Source of the DNA: an uncultured Blautia sp.
GTDB lineage: Bacteria; Bacillota; Clostridia; Lachnospirales; Lachnospiraceae
Reading direction: 5' to 3'
Length of the DNA: 56,431 bases
Assembly: GCA_934409175.1 (NCBI GenBank)
Contig: CAKRVX010000002.1
Span: forward strand, 1 to 56,431
Shown here in pieces: positions 17,072-25,332 of this stretch. Under the pieces are notes generated by a model. It had not been told where the DNA came from. It saw only the letters and a list, made by a program, of their open reading frames with translations, and searched no databases. Made by a program: the position numbers and the translations under genes. Positions within the stretch are counted from its first letter, which is position 1. Every line of letters starts with the position of its first letter.

Positions 17072-18322
17072 TTACGGGCGAATTTGTCCGTTTCCGTAAA
17101 TGATATATTTTGTCGTAGTCAGTGCAAGAAGTCCCATCGGTCCTCTGGCATGAAGTTTCTGAGTACTGATTCCGATCTCAGCTCCAAAACCGAATTCAAA
17201 TCCATCTGTAAATCTGGTAGATGCATTCACATATACTGCAGCCGCATCTACTTCATCCAGAAACTTCTGCGCATTGGTATAATTATTGGTAATAATAGCT
17301 TCAGAGTGCCTGGTATTATATTTATTGATATGTGCAATGGCTTCCTCTACAGAAGACACTACTTTAATGGAAAGTATGTAATCCAGATATTCCTTTCCCC
17401 AGTCTTCTTCCGTAGCATGTACAGCCCCCGGGATAAGCTCATATGCTTTCTCATCGGCACGGATTTCCACATGCTTCTCCTGAAGTCTTTTGGCCAGAAC
17501 AGGCAGAAAAGCATCTTTAATCTTTTCATGGACCAGAACTGATTCACAGGCATTGCACACGCCGACTCTCTGTGTCTTTGCATTGATAATAATATCTGCT
17601 GCCATTTTCAGATCCGCAGTATCATCCACATAAGTATGACAATTACCTGTACCTGTTTCGATTACAGGAATCGTACTCTGTTCCACCACAGCTTTAATCA
17701 GTCCTCTTCCCCCTCTGGGGATCAGCACATCCACATACTGGTTCATTTTCATAAATTCTGCTGCAGTTTCTCTGGATGTATCCTTGATCAGCTGAATGGC
17801 GTTTTCTGTAATATTCCTGTCTCTCAGAGTATCACGAATACATTTTACAATGGCCTCGTTGGAATGGATAGCATCGCTGCCGCCCTTAAGAATTACCACA
17901 TTTCCAGTCTTAAAGCAAAGAGTAAAGGCATCTGCTGTTACATTTGGTCTTGCCTCATAGATAATGCCGATCACTCCAAGAGGTACTCTTTTCTGCCCGA
18001 TCATCAGACCATTTGGACGTTTTTTCATTCCAAGAACTTCTCCGACAGGATCGTCCAGCGCTGCTACCTGCCGCATTCCTTCTGCCATTGCCTCAATTCT
18101 GTTTTCTGTGAGAAGAAGCCTGTCAACAAGTCCTTCCGGCATATGATTTTTTCGTCCTTCTTCTACATCAATGGAATTGGCTGCCATCAATATATCTGCA
18201 TGAGCCACAAGACTGTCTGCAACAGCCAGAAGTACTTCGTTTTTTTTATTTGTAGAAAGATTTCTGACAGCTGTCTCTGCCTCTTTCGCATTTGTTCCAA
18301 GGTTCTTCAGCATTTCGTTCAT
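17072..18322 (-). CDS. proA: Glutamate-5-semialdehyde dehydrogenase (gamma-glutamyl phosphate reductase)
   Basis: ProA reduces gamma-glutamyl phosphate with NADPH in the second step of proline synthesis. The aldehyde-dehydrogenase fold is visible in [40 protein letters not shown] and the catalytic cysteine region [16 protein letters not shown]. The C-terminus [18 protein letters not shown] and [14 protein letters not shown] are ProA signatures. 416 residues, normal length. It is the last gene of proB-DUF896-fthC-proA, starting 18 bases after fthC. Confidence 0.97.
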   Translation of the reverse strand: MNEMLKNLGTNAKEAETAVRNLSTNKKNEVLLAVADSLVAHADILMAANSIDVEEGRKNHMPEGLVDRLLLTENRIEAMAEGMRQVAALDDPVGEVLGMKKRPNGLMIGQKRVPLGVIGIIYEARPNVTADAFTLCFKTGNVVILKGGSDAIHSNEAIVKCIRDTLRDRNITENAIQLIKDTSRETAAEFMKMNQYVDVLIPRGGRGLIKAVVEQSTIPVIETGTGNCHTYVDDTADLKMAADIIINAKTQRVGVCNACESVLVHEKIKDAFLPVLAKRLQEKHVEIRADEKAYELIPGAVHATEEDWGKEYLDYILSIKVVSSVEEAIAHINKYNTRHSEAIITNNYTNAQKFLDEVDAAAVYVNASTRFTDGFEFGFGAEIGISTQKLHARGPMGLLALTTTKYIIYGNGQIRP

Positions 18323-18340
18323 GTCATCTCTCCTTTCCGG

Positions 18341-18892
18341 TTATTTAAAGAGGGTTTCTTTCTCTGTCACTATGATCTGGGGACAGATGTCTGTAGGTTC
18401 TGTAGGAACTGCTGGTAAAATCTGAAAAGAAAATGCCAGCGCAACTCTTTTTAATGAAGGATGTTTTTCCAGATAACGGTCATAGAATCCGCCACCATAT
18501 CCTACCCTGTGATTTTCTCTGTCAAAAGCTACTCCAGGCATGATCATGAGGGCATCTTCCCATTCTGTGATCTCACCGGAAGCAGGCTCTGGAATTCCAA
18601 AATATCCAGGTTCAAGCTGAGAAAAATCCATCAGACGGTAAAAAAACATATCTTTTCCCACTACCTTCGGCACAGCCACTTCTTTGCCAGCTTTCCAGGC
18701 CTCCTTTATAAGATACCCGGTCATAACCTCATGGTTGTAATCTGCATATACCAGTATCCGATCTGCTTTCTGATACACCGGCAATGCAAGCACCCGGTCT
18801 GTGAGCCGCCTGCTCATGGCATCTATCTGCTGATCTGTATATTCCTTTCTGACTGCAAAAATTTTTTTCCTAATGTCTTTTTTTGTGTCCAT
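18341..18892 (-). CDS. 5-formyltetrahydrofolate cyclo-ligase
   Basis: This enzyme converts 5-formyl-THF to 5,10-methenyl-THF using ATP. The protein has the family's lysine-rich start (MDTKKDIRKKIFAVRKEYTD), the substrate loop (EPGYFGIPEPASGE) and the signature MPGVAFDRENHRVGYGGGFYDRYL. 183 residues. The ATG at 18892 follows GGGAGAAAAAT and lies inside the end of the DUF896 gene, overlapping it by 23 bases, which suggests translational coupling. No other folate gene is nearby. Confidence 0.93.
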   Translation of the reverse strand: MDTKKDIRKKIFAVRKEYTDQQIDAMSRRLTDRVLALPVYQKADRILVYADYNHEVMTGYLIKEAWKAGKEVAVPKVVGKDMFFYRLMDFSQLEPGYFGIPEPASGEITEWEDALMIMPGVAFDRENHRVGYGGGFYDRYLEKHPSLKRVALAFSFQILPAVPTEPTDICPQIIVTEKETLFK

Positions 18893-19091
18893 ATTTTTCT
18901 CCCAGATTTGTAATAGTTCCGTCTTTTTCCTGAATATCAATATTATCCAGCTGATTTCTGAGATTCATACGCACGGAAGCCAGATATTCCTTGCGTAAAA
19001 GCTCCCGTTCTTTTTTTTCTTCTTCTGTAAGACCTACACTTTTCGCTTTATGTGCCAGTGCATTGATTCTGTCAATCTTTTCTGCTTTCAT
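18870..19091 (-). CDS. DUF896 (YnzC-like) small helical protein
   Basis: This 73-residue protein matches the DUF896 family: EKIDRINALAHKAKSVGLTE, then EEKKERELLRKEYLASVRMN and NLRNQLDNIDI. It forms a two-helix hairpin in known structures and its role is unclear. It sits 17 bases after proB and overlaps the next gene by 23 bases. Confidence 0.92.
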   Translation of the reverse strand: MKAEKIDRINALAHKAKSVGLTEEEKKERELLRKEYLASVRMNLRNQLDNIDIQEKDGTITNLGEKYGHKKRH

Positions 19092-19108
19092 GATGTTCCT
19101 CCGTACTG

Positions 19109-19966
19109 TTATAAAAGTTTATCAATAATATCAATCAGATATATTTCCTCTTTGGACTGACTTACGAATAAAGTACCGTAATTGCGTCCCTCTGTAATCT
19201 TATGGATTACATGAAAATCAGCTCCATTGGCAATGACCATATCAACACCTGCTGCAGAAGCGATCTTTGCCGCTGTAAGTTTGGTAGCCATTCCGCCTGT
19301 ACCTACTTTACTTCCGGAAGTTCCTTTTCCCATATTCATAAGTTCTTCATCAAAATTCTCTACCACATCTATGAACTCTGCATCCGGATTTGTATTTGGA
19401 TCATCTGTAAAAAGTCCGTCAATATCTGACAGTAATATAAGAAGATCTGCCTGCACCAACGCAGCAACTACCGCTGAAAGTGTATCATTATCTCCGAATT
19501 TCTCCAGTGACTGAAGTTCATAAGTAGAGATAGAGTCATTTTCATTTACAATAGGGATTACACCAAGATTCAAAAGTTCATTAAAGGTATTCTGTGCATT
19601 TTTACGGTTTATATTATTTACCATGGTATTTTTAGTCATCAGAATCTGTGCAGAAGGCTGATTATATTCCGAAAAAAGTTTTTGATAGATCATAATCAGT
19701 CGTGCCTGTCCCACTGCCGCACATGCCTGTTTGGTTTTCAGTTCTGACGGTTTTTCCTTCATTCCCAGAGCTGCAACACCTGTAGCTACAGCTCCTGAAG
19801 ATACTACTACCACATCTTTTCCCTGATTACGCAGATCACATAATTCTCTGGCCAGCACCTCAAGCTTACGCAGATTCAGTCTTCCTGTTTCCGGATGAGT
19901 AAGAGAAGAAGAACCTATTTTTATAACAATCCTTTTTTTATTCTTTAATCTTTCACGGTAATTCAT
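19109..19966 (-). CDS. proB: Glutamate 5-kinase, short form without PUA domain
   Basis: ProB phosphorylates glutamate in the first step of proline synthesis. Amino-acid-kinase motifs are clear: KKRIVIKIGSSSLTHPETGR, VVVSSGAVATGVAALGM, PIVNENDSIS, FGDNDTLSAVVAALVQADLL and GTGGMATKLTAAKIA. The protein is about 285 residues and lacks the C-terminal PUA domain of the E. coli enzyme (367 residues). I prefer the ATG at 19966, eight bases after CGGAG, to the GTG at 19975. Proline feedback normally acts in the kinase domain, so regulation may be intact. First gene of the proline run. Confidence 0.96.
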   Translation of the reverse strand: MNYRERLKNKKRIVIKIGSSSLTHPETGRLNLRKLEVLARELCDLRNQGKDVVVVSSGAVATGVAALGMKEKPSELKTKQACAAVGQARLIMIYQKLFSEYNQPSAQILMTKNTMVNNINRKNAQNTFNELLNLGVIPIVNENDSISTYELQSLEKFGDNDTLSAVVAALVQADLLILLSDIDGLFTDDPNTNPDAEFIDVVENFDEELMNMGKGTSGSKVGTGGMATKLTAAKIASAAGVDMVIANGADFHVIHKITEGRNYGTLFVSQSKEEIYLIDIIDKLL

Positions 19967-20004
19967 TTTTGTCACTCCGATAATAAGTTATTTATTCCAT
20001 CCAT

Positions 20005-20032
20005 CTTATACGATTTTGGTATCTTCTGGCAA
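20005..20032 (-). promoter_or_regulatory. proB promoter
   Basis: TTGCCA (20027-20032) and TATAAG (20005-20010) are separated by 16 bases on the minus strand. The promoter lies just after the ybeY stop and about 40 bases before the proB start. Confidence 0.6.
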
Positions 20033-20036
20033 TGAT

Positions 20037-20531
20037 TTATCTGCTTATCCCCAGATCATCCAGTGCTTTCGCCTGTTTCGCTTCCATCACAGCAGCTTCC
20101 TCAGGCGTCATATGATCATACCCCAGAAGATGAAGCATACTGTGTGCAACAAGGAAACAGAATTCTCTGGTCACACTATGCCCGTATTCTTCAGCCTGAG
20201 CAAATACTTTATCCACAGAGATCATAATATCTCCCAGAAGAAGTTCGTCTGTATCCAGATCAAAATATGATTCATCCTCTTCTACGATTCTATAATCAGC
20301 CGGACTTTCAAAAGGGATCATCGGAAATGAGAGAACATCTGTAGGTCGTTCTATGTTTCTGAATTCTGTATTCACCCTTTTGATCTCATCATTATCTGTC
20401 AAAACCAGATTCACCTGTGCATCATAAGGACATTTTTCCATATCAAGCACATGTTCTGCCACTTTTTCTGCAAGAGCCTGATAGTCTATCCCCAGTTCTC
20501 TCTCTGTTTCGTAGTCTGTCTGTATGGTCAT
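20037..20531 (-). CDS. ybeY: Endoribonuclease YbeY (16S rRNA 3'-end maturation)
   Basis: YbeY is a zinc-dependent endoribonuclease used in 16S rRNA maturation and ribosome quality control. The signature HSMLHLLGYDHMTPEE shows the three histidine ligands, and an upstream motif (FRNIERPTDVLSFPM) is typical. 164 residues. Its ATG overlaps the phoH stop by four bases (ATGA), so the two are coupled. The order yqfC-yqfD-phoH-ybeY is the common Firmicute order. Confidence 0.96.
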   Translation of the reverse strand: MTIQTDYETERELGIDYQALAEKVAEHVLDMEKCPYDAQVNLVLTDNDEIKRVNTEFRNIERPTDVLSFPMIPFESPADYRIVEEDESYFDLDTDELLLGDIMISVDKVFAQAEEYGHSVTREFCFLVAHSMLHLLGYDHMTPEEAAVMEAKQAKALDDLGISR

Positions 20532-21538
20532 CTGTCATTTCCTCCATTTCTTCTTCTGGCTGGTCTTTCCGGTTTCTGTTTCTTCTCATATGCATCATAT
20601 GCCTGTACGATCTGCTGAACCAGAGGATGACGAACGACATCCTTACTGGTAAGCTGGCAAAAACCTATGTCATCAATCTTCTTCAGCACTTTCATAGCCA
20701 CATCCAGACCTGAAGCAGCATCGTGCGGAAGATCTTTCTGGGAAGCATCTCCTGTAACGATCACCTTTGAGCCGAACCCGATACGGGTCAGAAACATTTT
20801 CATCTGCGCAGGTGTTGTATTCTGTGCCTCGTCCAGGATAATAAATGCATTATCTAATGTACGTCCACGCATATAGGCAAGAGGAGCCACTTCGATCAGC
20901 CCTCTCTCCATATTCTTCGCAAAGCTGTCCGCTCCCATGATCTGGTAAAGTGCATCATAAAGAGGTCTCAGGTAAGGATCAACTTTGCTCTGAAGGTCCC
21001 CCGGAAGAAATCCCAGTTTTTCTCCGGCTTCAATGGCAGGCCGAGTGAGAATGATCCTGCTTACTTCTTCATTTCGAAATGCAGTAACTGCCATGGCCAT
21101 AGCCAGATATGTTTTTCCTGTACCGGCAGGACCCACGCCAAATACTATCATTTTTTTGCGAATCTGTTCTACATATTCCTTCTGTCCCAGGGTCTTTGGC
21201 TTAATCGGTCTTCCCTGTATGGTATTACAGATAAAATCCTTATCAATCTCTGTAAGTACTTCATTTCTCTGTTCCATTGCCAGAGAAAGTGCATAATTCA
21301 CATTCTGTTTTGTAATAATGTTTCCTCTTTTTGCCAGAACTACCAATTCATCAATGAGTTTTTTTGCAGAGGCTGCGCTCTGTTCATTTCCCATTATTTT
21401 TAAAATACCATCCCGTGATATTACAGTGACATTCAAAGTTCTCTCTATCAGTTTCAGATGTTCATCAAACTGTCCAAATACATTCGCCTCCTGGTCAGCC
21501 GGAACCTCTGTGTGTAATTCAATAATGCTGCCTGCCAT
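20528..21538 (-). CDS. PhoH-family ATPase
   Basis: PhoH-like proteins are cytoplasmic ATPases, possibly RNA helicases. The P-loop is FGVGPAGTGKTYLAMAMAV, Walker B is AFIILDEAQNTTPAQM and a helicase-like motif VTGDASQKDLPHDAASGL follows. An N-terminal region (LHTEVPADQEANVFGQFDE) with a KH-like segment precedes them. The ATG at 21538 has GAAAGGAC nine bases before it; the ATG at 21556 has none. The C-terminal tail is basic (KKQKPERPARRRNGGNDR). Together with ybeY it is thought to act on rRNA. Confidence 0.94.
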   Translation of the reverse strand: MAGSIIELHTEVPADQEANVFGQFDEHLKLIERTLNVTVISRDGILKIMGNEQSAASAKKLIDELVVLAKRGNIITKQNVNYALSLAMEQRNEVLTEIDKDFICNTIQGRPIKPKTLGQKEYVEQIRKKMIVFGVGPAGTGKTYLAMAMAVTAFRNEEVSRIILTRPAIEAGEKLGFLPGDLQSKVDPYLRPLYDALYQIMGADSFAKNMERGLIEVAPLAYMRGRTLDNAFIILDEAQNTTPAQMKMFLTRIGFGSKVIVTGDASQKDLPHDAASGLDVAMKVLKKIDDIGFCQLTSKDVVRHPLVQQIVQAYDAYEKKQKPERPARRRNGGNDR

Positions 21539-21596
21539 CCTGTATGTCCTTTCCATTTATAATTCTATCAGATTTTTATATTGTAACACCTCTTAA

Positions 21597-22802
21597 TCAG
21601 TTTTTAAACAAAAAGTTTGAAGTTGATGCTTCCTTGCCTGTTTTTTCTGTAATAATAAGATTTCCTCGGGCTATACAGGACGTTTTTGTTACTGATATGA
21701 TCACATGATTTTCCATAATCTTTTTCCCTTTTTTCATAAGCTCTTTCTCATAATCACGCAGTTGTCGGACTGCCTGATCTTTTGCTTCTTTTTCTGTATA
21801 AACGCCTGATGTCTGCTGATATTTAATCTGTTTTACTTTTCCCAGGGCAATTGGCAATCTGAAATTTTCCGTAAGGTAAAGTGGATATTCTTCGGAGTAT
21901 TTTCTCCAGTCTTCTCCTTTATATCCAAAAAATTCCAGATATAAATTTCCCACCTTCAGATAACAGCCTTTACTTTCTTTCTCTGTTCTTTCCATAACAC
22001 TGTATTTACGTGGAAATTCTTTATAGTAGGAAATATTTCTCATAATATAAATGTCCGCATCTGAGTGAACGTATTCATATCTCTGGATTTCCTGCTCATC
22101 ATTCATAATATGAACTTCTCCAGAAACCAGCAGTTCACCTTTTTTACATGTTTCTCCGATTCTTTTTACCGGAATTCCGGAACGGACGATCATTTTTACG
22201 ATTGTTCCATTCTTTTCCGCAACCAGATTGCAGGGAACTTCTTCTTTTATTTCTTTTGCATCTGTAATACCCTCCTGAATTTCCAGAATCAAACGGGTTC
22301 CTTTTATTTTGGCCGAAACCCAGATGATTTCCGGAAATTGTTTTCGTACCGCTGCCGCAATCTCCGCACAGCTCACAGACCTTTTAGCAATTCCATGGGT
22401 AACTCCGTTTTGCTTCAGAAATTCCAAAATCTGAGGGGTACTGTTTTGAATGTTTCCCTGAATATGGATATTCCAGATTCTGCCTGACAAAAAAAGCAGC
22501 AGAATCAGCCCCAGCAGCAAGCCTGCAAAAAAAGCCTTTCTTTTTTTACTCCTGAAAAAAAAGAAGGGCATTCCCTGTTTTTTGATTATCTGAATATGTA
22601 CATTTGTTTTATTTCTTACAGATCTGAGTCGAAAAAAATCTCTGACAGCAAGTGTCACTGTTATTTGCTGTTTTTCTTCTTCCAGCTTTATATGCTCCAT
22701 GGATATATTTCTGCTCTTGCATAAATTAAGGAAACGCTCCAGCTGATTTCCTCTTACCACGATCGTCACATTTCCGGATAAATAACGAAATATCTTTTCC
22801 AT
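21597..22802 (-). CDS. yqfD: Sporulation protein YqfD
   Basis: YqfD is needed for efficient sporulation in Bacillus. The 401 residues hold an N-terminal domain (YLSGNVTIVVRGNQLERFLN), one membrane span after a basic stretch (FAGLLLGLILLLFLSGRIW) and an outer domain with a POTRA-like start (IWNIHIQGNIQNSTPQILEF) and the motif SGIPVKRIGETCKKGELLVS. It starts six bases after yqfC. Both point to an endospore-forming lineage. Confidence 0.93.
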   Translation of the reverse strand: MEKIFRYLSGNVTIVVRGNQLERFLNLCKSRNISMEHIKLEEEKQQITVTLAVRDFFRLRSVRNKTNVHIQIIKKQGMPFFFFRSKKRKAFFAGLLLGLILLLFLSGRIWNIHIQGNIQNSTPQILEFLKQNGVTHGIAKRSVSCAEIAAAVRKQFPEIIWVSAKIKGTRLILEIQEGITDAKEIKEEVPCNLVAEKNGTIVKMIVRSGIPVKRIGETCKKGELLVSGEVHIMNDEQEIQRYEYVHSDADIYIMRNISYYKEFPRKYSVMERTEKESKGCYLKVGNLYLEFFGYKGEDWRKYSEEYPLYLTENFRLPIALGKVKQIKYQQTSGVYTEKEAKDQAVRQLRDYEKELMKKGKKIMENHVIISVTKTSCIARGNLIITEKTGKEASTSNFLFKN

Positions 22803-22808
22803 ATTTGC

Positions 22809-23093
22809 CTATCCTGCCTGTTTTTTTGGAAAAACTGCCGAAATAATTCCTGTTATTTTCATTTCATGGGGTGTGTACCACAAAATCTCCAGATTTTTTC
22901 CGCATATATTTACCCTCCCTCTAATGGTCAGGACTATAATTTCTGAATCTGTATACGCAAGAATACATTTATAATTTTCAATCAGCACTTCTGTGCTTCC
23001 TGTAAGGGTCACGATCGGTTCACTATATGCCAGATCTGCCGGAAGTTCCAATGCTGATACCATCTGTTCCTTCCATTGTCTGCTTTTTTTCAT
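22809..23093 (-). CDS. yqfC: YqfC/YabP-family sporulation protein
   Basis: This 94-residue protein matches the YabP/YqfC family: LELPADLAYSEPIVTLTGS, then EVLIENYKCILAYTDSEIIV and GKNLEILWYTPHEMKITG. In Bacillus yqfC is made in the mother cell under sigma-E. It is the first gene of the yqfC-yqfD-phoH-ybeY run and is preceded by a terminator from the DUF2284 gene. Confidence 0.93.
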   Translation of the reverse strand: MKKSRQWKEQMVSALELPADLAYSEPIVTLTGSTEVLIENYKCILAYTDSEIIVLTIRGRVNICGKNLEILWYTPHEMKITGIISAVFPKKQAG

Positions 23094-23095
23094 AA

Positions 23096-23134
23096 AAAAA
23101 TCCCTCCGGCTTTTCTAACAGTTTATGCCGGAGG
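23096..23134 (-). terminator. Terminator after the DUF2284 gene
   Basis: CCTCCGGC pairs with GCCGGAGG around a 16-base loop; on the minus strand it is followed by GATTTTTTT. It lies 19 bases after the stop at 23153 and just before yqfC. Confidence 0.85.
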
Positions 23135-23152
23135 AAAAACATATATTCTTTA

Positions 23153-23689
23153 TCAGCGAAACATTACCATAGAAAACCACAGAATAGTATTTCCACCCAG
23201 ATTATATTCCATAGATTCTCTTTCTACAATTTCATTTACCACCACCCCATGACTTTCCAGACATGGATGCATTCTTTCCGGATGTCTGCATGGTTTTCCC
23301 TCTTTATAGGCACATTTGGGGCAGATATCGCACGATTCCGTGGAAAGAATATATACTTCATATCCTTCTGCCTGCAAATATTGTCCTACTTTTGTGGTAA
23401 GTTCCTCATGCGCATGCCTGGTGGAAAGCATTTCTTCCATATTCATAATATCCGAAACTTCCGCTACACTGGAAAAGAAAATCGCCTGCGGATAGGATTT
23501 AATTTTTCTTTCACATTCTTCCAATGTTCCCACTGCCGGAGGACAGGCCCAGGTAGAGTCATAACGCTCGCATTCTTCTCTGCAGATTGTACGAACACGC
23601 TGTTCAATCGCTATTCCTTTTGTATCCAGCAGGCGGTATTCATAAATCGGATACTGGGATATAAACTCTTCAAATTTTTCTATGTTCAT
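23153..23689 (-). CDS. DUF2284 cysteine-rich metal-binding protein
   Basis: DUF2284 proteins are small cysteine-rich proteins of unknown role. The 178 residues include ECERYDSTWACPPAVGTLEE, and a ferredoxin-like cysteine cluster SCDICPKCAYKEGKPCRHPE followed by MHPCLESHGV, consistent with an iron-sulfur or zinc site. The start is backed by AGTAGGAGGAAATATC. It follows rlmH by 11 bases. Function unknown. Confidence 0.9.
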   Translation of the reverse strand: MNIEKFEEFISQYPIYEYRLLDTKGIAIEQRVRTICREECERYDSTWACPPAVGTLEECERKIKSYPQAIFFSSVAEVSDIMNMEEMLSTRHAHEELTTKVGQYLQAEGYEVYILSTESCDICPKCAYKEGKPCRHPERMHPCLESHGVVVNEIVERESMEYNLGGNTILWFSMVMFR

Positions 23690-23700
23690 GATATTTCCTC

Positions 23701-24180
23701 CTACTTATGGTATGGTTCATGATTCATGATCCTGTAACTTCTGTAAATCTGTTCCAGCAAAATCATCTGCATAAGTTGATGAGGGAAGGTCATTTTTGAA
23801 AAGCTGAGTTTATAATCCGCACGTTTCAATACTTTGTCACTCAGTCCCAGAGATCCTCCGATTACAAATGATACAGAACTCACTCCGGATACGCCAAGTT
23901 TCTCAATCTTCTGTGAAAGTTCCACCGAATCCAGCATTTGACCATCAATTGCCAGTGCGATCACATAATCCTGATCTCTGATATATTTCATAAGGCGATC
24001 ACCTTCTGTATCTTTGATCTGTGTATTCAATGTCATCGATGCCTTATCCGGTGTTTTTTCATCCTGCACCTGAAAAAAATTCAGCTTACAATATCTGCCG
24101 AGGCGTTTCACATATTCGGCAATTCCATCACTTAAATATTTCTCTTTAATTTTACCAACTGTAAGAATACGAATCTCCAT
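23701..24180 (-). CDS. rlmH: 23S rRNA (pseudouridine-1915-N3)-methyltransferase
   Basis: RlmH methylates pseudouridine 1915 in helix 69 of 23S rRNA. It is a 159-residue SPOUT enzyme with a trefoil knot; the signature is VSFVIGGSLGLSDKVLKRAD, followed by FSKMTFPHQLMQMILLEQIY and the end YRSYRIMNHEPYHK. The full length and end match the family. Confidence 0.97.
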   Translation of the reverse strand: MEIRILTVGKIKEKYLSDGIAEYVKRLGRYCKLNFFQVQDEKTPDKASMTLNTQIKDTEGDRLMKYIRDQDYVIALAIDGQMLDSVELSQKIEKLGVSGVSSVSFVIGGSLGLSDKVLKRADYKLSFSKMTFPHQLMQMILLEQIYRSYRIMNHEPYHK

Positions 24181-24212
24181 ATATCTTTAATATTCCTTTA
24201 TATTTTTTCAGA

Positions 24213-25280
24213 TCAATACTGCAGATAATACTCTTTAGACGTTATTTTACTGACCTTTCCACCATCTGTCACAAGAATAACATTAAAAATGTGATAACCC
24301 TCCGGCATGGAAATAGGTCTTTCATATACTGTACTATGAGTGTCCGGCTCCGAATCAAAAGCATAATAAGCAGTACAGCCCTCCGGAACTTTTACCTTGA
24401 TCTTGGTTTTTTTCCCATAGTCCCCCGATTTCGGAGAAACTTCCGGTGCATTTGGAGTATTCAGATTTATTACATATTTTTCACTGAGAACTTCACTTGC
24501 CACTCCGTATTCGTTAATGCATATGGCTTTCAGCTCCGTGGTACCCGCTTTCAGGGCAATGGGCCCCGTGTACTTCTGACTTTGTTCTGTAGGAACAGTT
24601 CCGTCCAATGTATAATATATCTGTCCATCATCTGCTGTCAATTCCAGAGTCTGGGTAGCAGTATATAGTCCCGAAGCAAGACTTGCCTCAGGAAGTCCAC
24701 TGATATATTCTCCACATGCCCTTTTTATTTTCTGACTGCATCCCTTTAAAAGAGTATTTGCTTCCTGGCTCTGACCATCCTCAATCAACATTCTGATAAG
24801 TGCCTTGTATACTTCAACGCCTGCTGTTTCATTATTGACCAGAGGACGTAATATCAAAATTGCCGATTTCAGATCTCCTTCTTTTTCCATTATCTCTGAA
24901 AGGAGAATATTTGCAGCTTCGTTGCCTGGTTTTTTCTCCAGTGCGGCATTCACAGCATCTTTCGATGCTGAATAATTTTCTTTCCCATATTGTCTTTGTG
25001 CATAGGCATACAATGCAGAAAAGGTATGCAGCTGTCTATAACAAAAGATACCAAGAATAAGTGCCGCTGCTGTTACAAACAGAAAAATCTGTTTCATTCC
25101 AGCAACGGACCATTTACGATATATCTTTCTTTTCATCCTTTTTTCAGGACTTCGCTGCTGTTCTTTTTTCATCAGCGTTTCTACAGAATTAAATTCTCTG
25201 ACCCACGGAATTTCCGCAAGACAATAAGGACAATACAGGGAGCCTTTTTCCACCTCTCTGTTACATTTTGGACATTTCAT
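24213..25280 (-). CDS. Zinc-ribbon, TPR and chitobiase-C-like domain membrane protein
   Basis: The protein begins with a zinc ribbon (MKCPKCNREVEKGSLYCPYC), followed by one membrane span (IFLFVTAAALILGIFCYRQL), TPR-like helices (about residues 85-185) and two tandem beta domains of the chitobiase/beta-hexosaminidase C-terminal type. The first of these holds YYTLDGTVPTEQSQKYTGPI and the second YYAFDSEPDTHSTVYERPIS. The ATG at 25280 follows GAGGCGTTTT; a GTG at 25292 is the alternative. The ribbon is cytoplasmic and the beta domains would be outside. 355 residues. It may sense or organise something at the envelope; no enzyme motif is present. Confidence 0.85.
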   Translation of the reverse strand: MKCPKCNREVEKGSLYCPYCLAEIPWVREFNSVETLMKKEQQRSPEKRMKRKIYRKWSVAGMKQIFLFVTAAALILGIFCYRQLHTFSALYAYAQRQYGKENYSASKDAVNAALEKKPGNEAANILLSEIMEKEGDLKSAILILRPLVNNETAGVEVYKALIRMLIEDGQSQEANTLLKGCSQKIKRACGEYISGLPEASLASGLYTATQTLELTADDGQIYYTLDGTVPTEQSQKYTGPIALKAGTTELKAICINEYGVASEVLSEKYVINLNTPNAPEVSPKSGDYGKKTKIKVKVPEGCTAYYAFDSEPDTHSTVYERPISMPEGYHIFNVILVTDGGKVSKITSKEYYLQY

Positions 25281-25332
25281 AAAACGCCTCACTGTTTCTG
25301 AAATCCTTCAGGCTCTTTAGCGTAACTCCGCT

